From positions 1-64,000 of the forward strand of contig JAISUO010000035.1 of NCBI GenBank assembly GCA_031272035.1: 64,000 nt of DNA, read 5' to 3'. Each line of letters starts with the position of its first letter. Within the stretch, counting starts at the first letter, position 1. The DNA comes from Synergistaceae bacterium. GTDB lineage: Bacteria > Synergistota > Synergistia > Synergistales > Aminobacteriaceae. The notes under the pieces are model-generated. The model did no database searches. It saw nothing but the letters and a program-made list of their open reading frames with translations, and was not told the DNA's origin. Both the position numbers and the translations under genes were made by a program. Shown here in pieces: positions 57,244 to 64,000 of the stretch.

Positions 57244-57987
57244 TCACCCATTTTGCTGCCCGCCTTTGCCCAGATAGACCTCCATGACGTAAGGGTCATT
57301 CATCACCTCGTCCGGGGTGCCAAACGCGATTTTTTCCCCGTGGTGTAAGACGATCACCTCCTCGCACAGACTGACAACCGCCTTCATAATGTGTTCTATC
57401 AAAAAAATCGTGACCCCGGATTCGTTGATTTTTCGAATGAGTTCTATCGCGCCTTCGGTTTCCGCCGGATTGAGCCCGGCCATCACCTCGTCCAGAAAGA
57501 GCATCTCCGGTTTGCCCGCAAGCGCCCTCGCCATCTCCAGGCGCTTCTGATCCGGGGTGCCCATCTCTTTGGCCAGCACGTTTCTTTTGGAATAAAGGTC
57601 GGTGAACTTCAGCGTCTCAAGGGCGATTTCCCGGGCTTCCCGAGTGTTTTTCGCTCCCTGTTTTCCGAAGAAGGCGCTGGCGACCACATTATCCAGCACG
57701 GTAAGGTTTTTGAGGGGCTTCATAATCTGGAACGTCCTGGCAATCCCCATGTCCCTGTACTCCCAGGCCCGCCGGCAGGTGATGTCCCGGCCTTTGTACA
57801 GAACAACTCCCGACGAGGGAGGGTAAAAACCGCATATCATGTTGAACGTGGTGGTTTTACCCGCGCCGTTGGGGCCGATCATTCCGGTGATCCCGCCGGG
57901 CTTCACCGTAAACGACACGTCGTTCACCGCCTTCAGCCCGCGAAAGCTCTTCGTTATATGCCGCGCTTCAATGATCGGGTCCGTCAT
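57244..57987 (-). CDS. livG: Branched-chain amino acid ABC transporter ATPase LivG
   Basis: 247 residues. Walker A GPNGAGKTT, Walker B MLFLDEVMAGLNP. The signature region reads GTPDQKRLEMARAL, a degenerate form of the LSGGQ motif of the kind seen in LivG proteins. It ends with the LivG-type VMNDPYVMEVYLGKG. It starts 4 bases after livM. Confidence 0.95.
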   Translation of the reverse strand: MTDPIIEARHITKSFRGLKAVNDVSFTVKPGGITGMIGPNGAGKTTTFNMICGFYPPSSGVVLYKGRDITCRRAWEYRDMGIARTFQIMKPLKNLTVLDNVVASAFFGKQGAKNTREAREIALETLKFTDLYSKRNVLAKEMGTPDQKRLEMARALAGKPEMLFLDEVMAGLNPAETEGAIELIRKINESGVTIFLIEHIMKAVVSLCEEVIVLHHGEKIAFGTPDEVMNDPYVMEVYLGKGGQQNG

Positions 57988-57991
57988 ACAC

Positions 57992-59020
57992 TCAGCACCG
58001 CCTGTCGCTTTCTTCGGCGTCAGCCGTCCTGCCCAGCAGCCAGAAATCCACCCGTCGACTCAGGTTGCTTCCATGGTACCATCCGAGGATGCCCGTCGGG
58101 CGGAACCGTATCACCACCAGCAGGATGATGGCGTAGAGGATCAGGTTGATACCAGGCAGAACGCCGCCGAATTTGTTTCTCAGATACTCCGACACGGAGA
58201 TCAAAAGGAATCCTCCGATGAGCGGACCCTCCACGAACGCAGCGCCGCCCACAATGGCGGGAAGGACGAACTCCACGGAGTAGGCCTGCATCATCAGGTC
58301 GGGATCGATATAACGGTTGTAGGACGCGTAAAAAAAGCCCACCATGGCGGCGATCATTGAGCTGATAACCACAGCGGCAACCTTGTACTTCAGAGGTTTG
58401 ATTCCGATGGACGCCGCCACGTCCTCGTCCTCGCGGATGGTTTTCAGCGCGAAACCCAGCTTCGAGTTGTCAATTTTTTTCATAAGCAGATACGTGCCCG
58501 CCAGCATGAGCAACGCGGCGTAGTAGTAGGGAATTTTGCTCATGAACCGGAAATACCGCAGGGAGTCGCGCCCGAAGGGCAGGGCAATTCCCATCGCCTT
58601 GCCGGCGTAGTCCCAGTTGATGATGCACTGGCGTACAGCCTCGCCGAAAGCGATGGTCACCAGCGTAAAATATGGGCCTCGCAGGATGAAGCAGGGATAA
58701 AACACCACTGCCGCGATAAGTCCGGTGAGAACGATGGCGAGCAGAAGTCCCACCCACGGCGATCCTCCGGTCTTCACGACGAACAGGGTGGAAATATAGG
58801 CCCCCAGTCCCATGAACGCCGCGTGCCCCAGGGAATTTTGCCCCGTCATGCCTCCCAGCAGGTTCCACGCCATGGAGATGGTGGACATATAGAAGATCAG
58901 GATGAACACGTTGATGATGTAGGGGTTCCCCTTCAGAAAATGCGGCAGCGCGACAAGCAGGGCCACCCCCGCGGCCAAGGCCGTTCTTGCCCGGTACCGA
59001 TCTCCACGGACTGCGTTCAT
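57992..59020 (-). CDS. livM: Branched-chain amino acid ABC transporter permease LivM
   Basis: 342 residues, about nine or ten hydrophobic segments. Landmarks: NLLGGMTGQNSLGHAAFMGLGAY, LRGPYFTLVTIAFGEAVRQ, and the EAA-like loop LGFALKTIREDEDVAASIGIKPLKYK. ATG behind GAGAGGAGAG. Confidence 0.94.
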   Translation of the reverse strand: MNAVRGDRYRARTALAAGVALLVALPHFLKGNPYIINVFILIFYMSTISMAWNLLGGMTGQNSLGHAAFMGLGAYISTLFVVKTGGSPWVGLLLAIVLTGLIAAVVFYPCFILRGPYFTLVTIAFGEAVRQCIINWDYAGKAMGIALPFGRDSLRYFRFMSKIPYYYAALLMLAGTYLLMKKIDNSKLGFALKTIREDEDVAASIGIKPLKYKVAAVVISSMIAAMVGFFYASYNRYIDPDLMMQAYSVEFVLPAIVGGAAFVEGPLIGGFLLISVSEYLRNKFGGVLPGINLILYAIILLVVIRFRPTGILGWYHGSNLSRRVDFWLLGRTADAEESDRRC

Positions 59021-59059
59021 TGTCTCTCTCCTCTCAGGTAAACGATTTGGAGGGATCGT

Positions 59060-59923
59060 TCAGGCCCTCCGCAGTATCATTTCCTGACGCGCCACCAGGA
59101 TGACGATGAACGTCAGAAAAACCACCAGATCCTTGAAAGATGGTCCAACCAGAAGAGAACTCAGGGTTTCCAGAAGGCCCAGGAAAATGCCCGCCGCAAA
59201 AGCGCCCGGGATGCTTCCCAGTCCGCCGACCACCACCACGATCAAAGCCCGGAGACCAAAGTTGGTTCCCACCATGGGATAGATGATGTAAAACTGCGTC
59301 AGCAGCGCTCCGGAGATCCCGGCCAGAGCCACTCCAATGCCATAGGTGATGACGTAGGTCATTTTCACGTTGATGCCCACCACCTGAGCGCCCAGCGGGT
59401 TCTGGGAGACCGCCCGGATCTGTTTGCCCGGCGTGGAGTACTTCAGAAAGCAGAACAGCGCCACGGACACGACGATCAGCGCAAAGAAACTGATGAGTTT
59501 CGGCAGCGCCATGGTGACCATGCCCAAGTGCACCGTCTGCGTGGAGTAGGGAGTGGAGATGGTCCGGTAGTTGGAAGAAAAAATGACCAGCGCCAGGTTT
59601 TGAAACAGAATGCCCAGCCCCACCGTCAGAAAAAGCAGATTGGTAAAACTTCGGGTTCCCAGGGAAGGGGTAATCAGCGTGTGCTGTATCGCTCCGCCCA
59701 AAATAAACATGAGGACAGCCACCAGCGGAACTCCAAGATAGGGGTCGATGCCCAGATAAGTGAAACAGGCAAATGTAATATACATGCCCGTCATCAACAT
59801 TTCACCATGACAAAAATTGATGATTTTCATGACCCCGAAAATGATGTTCTGCCCCATGCCCATCAGAGAATAAAATCCACCAATGAGCAATCCGTTCATA
59901 CACGCCTGGAGGAAAATGTTCAT
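59060..59923 (-). CDS. livH: Branched-chain amino acid ABC transporter permease LivH
   Basis: 287 residues, about eight helices. Landmarks: LLIGGFYSLMGMGQNIIFGVMKIINFCHGEMLMTG at the start and GKQIRAVSQNPLGAQVVGINV in the cytoplasmic loop, GGLGSIPGAFAAGIFLG near the end. First gene of the leftward livHMGF-binding protein operon. The 226 bases before it hold no gene; a run of short ATTCATAATTCACAATTCATA repeats lies at 60142-60162. Confidence 0.94.
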   Translation of the reverse strand: MNIFLQACMNGLLIGGFYSLMGMGQNIIFGVMKIINFCHGEMLMTGMYITFACFTYLGIDPYLGVPLVAVLMFILGGAIQHTLITPSLGTRSFTNLLFLTVGLGILFQNLALVIFSSNYRTISTPYSTQTVHLGMVTMALPKLISFFALIVVSVALFCFLKYSTPGKQIRAVSQNPLGAQVVGINVKMTYVITYGIGVALAGISGALLTQFYIIYPMVGTNFGLRALIVVVVGGLGSIPGAFAAGIFLGLLETLSSLLVGPSFKDLVVFLTFIVILVARQEMILRRA

Positions 59924-60149
59924 AACAGTCTCCCACGCCCCGTCGAACGATATGAAAAGTTCCTGTCTTCTTTTTGTATTGTTTCACTGTCTGAACAAAG
60001 CATAACATGACGAAGAACAGGCGTCAATTTTATTATTTCAGACAGAGCCCTCACCGCGGGTTCAGGGCGGATGCTTCACACGGTTCCGGCTTTATTCGCC
60101 GCCGGTTTTCAACATTGAAAGTAAACGGGCATCATTTATCATTCATAAT

Positions 60150-60812
60150 TCACAATTCATAACTCCCCGTTCCCGTTTTCTTCACAGGGTCGAACCAGAC
60201 GAAGCCGCCGCCGCAGGTGGTCGTGTCGCGCCAGAGCGTCAGGTCGATGGTTTTTACCACTCCGCCGTCCAGCGCGTGCAAAAAAATTTTTTCCGACACG
60301 TCCCGCTCCAGGGAAACGATCGTCACCCAGTGCCACCGGTCCAGGTTCTTTTCCTCCCCGTTGCAGAGATTGAGAAAGGCCACCGGCGCGTCCCGGCCAA
60401 GGGCATTTTCCAGAAATGACGTGATTTCCGCCGTGGAGGGACGCGCCGTCACCGCTTCGGGAACATCGCAGACACAGGATTCCAGAACCAGGCCCTTCGC
60501 TTCGGCGCAGGTTTCCATCCCCTCACGGAGCATTTTCGTCTCGGGGATCCCCTGCTGCCCCGGCGTCACGTATCCCCAGACGTATTCCATCAGCGCGGCG
60601 AAATCCTCTCTGTAGACGGGAGGCTTCCCGCTTTTGGGGAAACGGGTTCTCGATAAATACAGGAAAATGTTGGAAGCGACGGAAGGGCCGCAGCCCGCCC
60701 GCCTTTGCCACTCCGTCGCAAACCACTCCTGACTGCAGCCATACGAAACCTTTTGCGTGTCTCTGTGAATCACCCGAAGAATATTGATGTCAGATATAGC
60801 AACTGTTTTCAT
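60150..60812 (-). CDS. Hypothetical protein with C39-like cysteine peptidase pattern
   Basis: 220 residues from an ATG at 60812 with a weak ribosome site; a GTG at 60866 would overlap the end of cysS. Not recognised by name. C41 in RRAGCGPSVASN followed by H161 in RWHWVTI and an Asp in HALDGG resembles the Cys-His-Asp order of C39-type or papain-like folds. No signal peptide. It follows cysS closely in the same direction, so it may share its transcript. Function as peptidase, transglutaminase or non-catalytic relative is open. Confidence 0.65.
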   Translation of the reverse strand: MKTVAISDINILRVIHRDTQKVSYGCSQEWFATEWQRRAGCGPSVASNIFLYLSRTRFPKSGKPPVYREDFAALMEYVWGYVTPGQQGIPETKMLREGMETCAEAKGLVLESCVCDVPEAVTARPSTAEITSFLENALGRDAPVAFLNLCNGEEKNLDRWHWVTIVSLERDVSEKIFLHALDGGVVKTIDLTLWRDTTTCGGGFVWFDPVKKTGTGSYEL

Positions 60813-60847
60813 AATTTCAGCATAAAACCCCTGCAATTTTCGCTTTA

Positions 60848-62293
60848 TTATAATTTTCGTTTCCACTTCGTCCCCGAGGGAGTGTCCTCCAGGACAATGT
60901 TTCGGGCCAGCAGAGCATCCCGAATTTCGTCGGACCGTTTGAAGTTTTTGGCTTTCCGGGCCGCGTTGCGTTCTTCGATCAGCCCCTCGATTTCGCCGTT
61001 TTCCGCATCCTGAGATTCTTCAATGCCAGGTTCTTCAATGCCGACGACTCCCAAAATATCGTCCAGTTTACGCATTTCCGCCTCGGCAGCTTCGAAAAAT
61101 CCGGCGGGAAGGACGGCGTGGTTTTTCAGCCAGGTGTTGATCAGCCGTACCACTTCGAAAAGAACGCCAACGGCGGCGGCCGTGTTGAAATCGTCGTCCA
61201 TCGCCTCAAAAAAAGCGGCATCGAGCTTTTCCAGTTCGGCGACAAAGGCGGACACGTCCACATCCGGGGCCTCGCCGCAGCGGGAAGAGCGTCCGAACAT
61301 CAGGTCGGACCAGGAATTGCGCAGACGGGTCACGCCGCCCACCGCCTGCTCCAGCCCGTCGGGCGCGAAGTTGATGGGGGAACGATAGTGGGCGCTCAGC
61401 ATGAAAAGACGTATCGCGAGGGGCGGATATTTTTCACGGGCCGCCCGGGCGGTCATAAAGTTGCCGAGAGATTTGGACATTTTTTCTCTGTCGATCAGCA
61501 AAAAGCCGTTGTGCAGCCAGTAGCGCACGAAGGGCTTTCCCGTGGCGGCCTCGGCCTGGGCGATTTCATTTTCATGATGAGGGAAGGTCAGGTCCACACC
61601 GCCGGAGTGAATGTCGATCGTCTCGCCCAGATACTGCATGGACATGGCGCTGCACTCAATGTGCCAGCCGGGCCGCCCTTTGCCCCAGGGGCTGTCCCAG
61701 GAGGGCTCTTTCGGCTTCTCCGCCTTCCAGAGAGCGAAATCCAGAGGATCCCTCTTTATTTCTCCCACCTCCACCCGGGCGCCGCTTTCCATCTCGTCGA
61801 TGCTCTGCCGGACGAGCCTGCCGTAGGCGGGATAACTCCGAACGTCGAAGTAGACATCGCTGTTCCCCGACGGGGTTTTGACCTCGTAGGCGTGTCCCTT
61901 TTCAATGATTTTTTGGATAAGGGTGATAATTTCTTCCATATGGGCCGTGGCCCGGGGAGCAACCGTGGCCCGACGAATCCCCAGAGCGTCGGCGTCTTTG
62001 TAATACTCCTCGATAAACCGGTCCGCCAGAGCGGAAACCGTAATGCCCTCCGCGTTGGCGCGGTTGATCATCTTGTCGTCGATGTCCGTGAAGTTCTGGA
62101 CGAAGGTGACCTTGTAACCGGCGTGCTCCAGATATCGGCGCAGAACGTCGAACACGATAAACGGGCGCGCGTTGCCGATGTGAAAATAATCATAAACCGT
62201 AGGACCGCAGCTGTAAAAGGCGACATGTCCTTCCTGCACGGGGACAAACGCTTCTTTTTCTTTTGTAAGGTCGTTATAGAGCATCAGGCTCAA
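60848..62293 (-). CDS. cysS: Cysteinyl-tRNA synthetase
   Basis: 481 residues from a TTG start eight bases after GGAGGT; the ATG three codons later is too far from it. Class I synthetase: HIGN motif in CGPTVYDYFHIGNARP, zinc ligands including the Cys of YSCGP, WHIECSAMSMQYLGETIDIHSGGVDLTFPHHENEIAQ, and KMSKS in REKMSKSLGN. A DALR-type anticodon-recognition domain follows, with the usual C-terminal basic tail (ALLARNIVLEDTPSGTKWKRKL). Charges tRNA-Cys. Confidence 0.96.
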   Translation of the reverse strand: MSLMLYNDLTKEKEAFVPVQEGHVAFYSCGPTVYDYFHIGNARPFIVFDVLRRYLEHAGYKVTFVQNFTDIDDKMINRANAEGITVSALADRFIEEYYKDADALGIRRATVAPRATAHMEEIITLIQKIIEKGHAYEVKTPSGNSDVYFDVRSYPAYGRLVRQSIDEMESGARVEVGEIKRDPLDFALWKAEKPKEPSWDSPWGKGRPGWHIECSAMSMQYLGETIDIHSGGVDLTFPHHENEIAQAEAATGKPFVRYWLHNGFLLIDREKMSKSLGNFMTARAAREKYPPLAIRLFMLSAHYRSPINFAPDGLEQAVGGVTRLRNSWSDLMFGRSSRCGEAPDVDVSAFVAELEKLDAAFFEAMDDDFNTAAAVGVLFEVVRLINTWLKNHAVLPAGFFEAAEAEMRKLDDILGVVGIEEPGIEESQDAENGEIEGLIEERNAARKAKNFKRSDEIRDALLARNIVLEDTPSGTKWKRKL

Positions 62294-62359
62294 GGCGACG
62301 CACCTCCATAAAAGCTATAATAAGACGATGCTATTTTACACGTTTACGCAGGGAGATGT

Positions 62360-63700
62360 TTGAATTTGACTTCAAATACACAAAATAACCGTACGGCGCA
62401 GAACCAGTTCGCTCTTTTTCGAACCCGCAACTTCACGCCGCTCTTTCTGACGCAGTTTCTCGGCGCGTTCAACGACAATTTTTTCAAGAGCGCCATGGTC
62501 ATGCTGATCACCTATCGCCTCGCCGAACGATCCGGATATGATTCCCGCATTCTGGTGAACGTGGCCGGTGGCATATTCATCCTCCCCTTCTTTCTGTTTT
62601 CCGCCACGGCGGGACAGCTCGCCGACAAGTATGAACGGTCCTGGCTGGTTCAGATCGTCAAAATCGCCGAAATCATTGTCATGGCCGGAGCCGCCGCCGG
62701 TTTCTACCTTCACAGCATCGCGCTGCTGATGGTGGTTCTGTTTCTGATGGGGGCCCAGTCCACCTTCTTCGGGCCGCTGAAGTACAGCATTCTGCCCCAG
62801 CACCTGAAGGAAGACCAGCTGGTGGCCGCCAACGGACTGATCCAGATGGGGACGTTTCTTTCCATTCTGACGGGAACGCTCTGCGGGGGCCTCATCATTC
62901 TGCGCAGCGGAGGCGTTCATCTGGTGAGCGTCCTCGTCGTCTCCATTGCGACGGCGGGCTGGGTAGCCAGCCGGTTCATTCCGAAGACGGTTCCCATCGA
63001 TCCCAACCTGAAACCCTCCCCCAACTTCATCGCCGAAACTCTGAAAATTATCGCGAACGTACTCCCCAGGCGGGACATTTTTCTCTCCATTCTTGGAATT
63101 TCATGGTTCTGGCTGGTGGGGACCACCTTCCTCTCCCAGTTTCCCACCTACGCGAAACTCGTCATCGGCGCCAACGAGCAGGTGGCGACGCTTTTTCTGG
63201 CGGTGTTTTCCGTGGGAATCGGCACGGGCTCTCTGGCCTGCAACGGACTCCTGAAGGGCGAGGTTTCCGGACGCTACGTCCCCTGGGCCGCGGTGGGCAT
63301 GTCCATCGCCAGCGTTCTGCTGTACTTCGTCAGTCTTCGCGATCCCCTCCCCGCGAACTTCGCCGAGATCGGCATCGTGACGTTCCTGAGCTCGGCCAAA
63401 AACTGGGGAATTGTGGCCTCCCTGTTCGCCATCTCCTTTTTTGGGGGGCTCTACATCGTCCCGCTCTACGCCATCATCCAGAATCGCAGCGACGAATCCC
63501 AGGTGGCCGGAGTCATCGCCTGCGCCAACATCTCCGATTCCCTTTTTATGGTTCTCTCCGCCGTTGGGACAAGCCTTTTGCTGGTGGCGGGTTTGTCCAT
63601 TCCGCATATCTTTCTCGTCATGGCCGTTCTGACCATCGCCGCCGCCGTCATCATTCGCCGGACGGTGCGCGATCAGCTTCAGCAAAGGGGGGCGCTGTAA
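62360..63700 (+). CDS. MFS transporter, LplT-like (lysophospholipid type)
   Basis: 446 residues, about twelve helices. The start is a TTG at 62360 or 62366 behind GGGAG; no better ATG exists. Opening FTPLFLTQFLGAFNDNFFKSAMVMLITY and FFGPLKYSILPQHLKEDQLVAANGLIQMGTFL are typical of the MFS half of LplT/Aas proteins, which flip lysophospholipids inward. Its stop overlaps the ATG of an acyltransferase gene, matching the two-step reacylation pathway. Confidence 0.88.
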   Translation: MNLTSNTQNNRTAQNQFALFRTRNFTPLFLTQFLGAFNDNFFKSAMVMLITYRLAERSGYDSRILVNVAGGIFILPFFLFSATAGQLADKYERSWLVQIVKIAEIIVMAGAAAGFYLHSIALLMVVLFLMGAQSTFFGPLKYSILPQHLKEDQLVAANGLIQMGTFLSILTGTLCGGLIILRSGGVHLVSVLVVSIATAGWVASRFIPKTVPIDPNLKPSPNFIAETLKIIANVLPRRDIFLSILGISWFWLVGTTFLSQFPTYAKLVIGANEQVATLFLAVFSVGIGTGSLACNGLLKGEVSGRYVPWAAVGMSIASVLLYFVSLRDPLPANFAEIGIVTFLSSAKNWGIVASLFAISFFGGLYIVPLYAIIQNRSDESQVAGVIACANISDSLFMVLSAVGTSLLLVAGLSIPHIFLVMAVLTIAAAVIIRRTVRDQLQQRGAL

Positions 63701-64000
63701 TGCCGTCGTCCACAGGTTCCTTCTGTTCCCGTTTTTCGCATTGTTTCAAAAAAGGGCTTCTCAGGGCGGGACAACTCATTCTGAAGGCGCTCTTTCGGGT
63801 GGAGATCCGTGGATGGGAGCACTACAAAGCCGCCGGAGATCGGGTTCTGATTCTTCCGAATCACGTTTCTCTGCTGGATCCCGCGCTGGTGGCTCTGTTT
63901 CTGCCACGGGAACCCATTTTTGCCGTCAACCTCTTCGTCGCGCGCCTTTGGAGCTGGACAAAGCCGTTTTTGGCCCTCATTCGTTCCTGGCCCATCGACC
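63700..64000 (+). CDS. PlsC-type acyltransferase, start of an Aas-like protein (cut by window edge)
   Basis: The ATG overlaps the stop of the MFS gene (TAATG), and 100 codons are visible. They encode a hydrophobic N-terminus and the catalytic HX4D motif as N-H-V-S-L-L-D near residue 57, followed by a FLPREPIFAVN segment. This is the acyltransferase block of PlsC and of Aas, 2-acylglycerophosphoethanolamine acyltransferase/acyl-ACP synthetase. Whether a synthetase domain follows cannot be seen. Confidence 0.85.
   Translation, partial: MPSSTGSFCSRFSHCFKKGLLRAGQLILKALFRVEIRGWEHYKAAGDRVLILPNHVSLLDPALVALFLPREPIFAVNLFVARLWSWTKPFLALIRSWPID

Overview
The window reads as a chromosomal segment of a Gram-negative, amino-acid- and organic-acid-fermenting anaerobe, most likely a member of the Synergistota. 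This is inferred from gene content: an unusual density of TRAP/TAXI, tripartite tricarboxylate, oligopeptide and branched-chain amino-acid transporters with almost no sugar genes, together with moderately GC-rich coding sequence and frequent GTG/TTG starts. No rRNA, CRISPR array, integrase or transposase is visible.

Layout. 1-6.3 kb: an orphan DctP-type binding protein facing a sigma-54-dependent activator, then convergent rpoN and a REC-GGDEF diguanylate cyclase. The binding-protein gene has a near-perfect sigma-54 promoter, so sigma factor, activator and probable target lie together. 6.3-9.5 kb: a secreted hypothetical, miaB, a ComEA-like gene and a tRNA-Leu with an AAG anticodon. 9.7-16.4 kb: an oligopeptide-type ABC operon with a fused double ATPase and a DUF2156 protein. 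16.6-19.6 kb: a three-gene DctPQM TRAP operon. 19.7-37.4 kb: a catabolic island with threonine dehydratase, three fused (4TM/12TM) TRAP permeases each with a TAXI binding protein, aspartate dehydrogenase, TctCBA, a VOC protein, an FCD-type GntR regulator, an M20 peptidase and a cytosolic serine hydrolase of class A beta-lactamase type. 37.6-38.7 kb: an orphan Liv-type binding protein.

38.8-52 kb is a signalling block: a chemoreceptor, a hybrid histidine kinase with its own Hpt domain, a REC-HD-GYP phosphodiesterase, two further hybrid kinases and a separate Hpt protein. With the diguanylate cyclase near 5.3 kb it suggests phosphorelay control of cyclic di-GMP. 52.3-55.1 kb holds a three-gene cassette (macro domain plus C-terminal HTH, alpha/beta hydrolase, VWA protein) lying exactly between two oppositely oriented copies of a short repeat. 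55.2-59.9 kb is a complete LivHMGF-plus-binding-protein operon. The end carries a C39-like hypothetical, cysS, an LplT-like MFS transporter and the first third or less of a PlsC/Aas-type acyltransferase cut by the window edge.

A roughly 101-bp repeat with terminal inverted repeats (ACCAATTTG...CAAATTGGT) occurs three times plus one fragment and behaves like a MITE. The points most worth following up are the repeat-bounded macro/hydrolase/VWA cassette, the sigma-54 module whose activator lacks a Fis-type DNA-binding domain, and the transporter operons that pair TRAP permeases with dedicated cytosolic enzymes.
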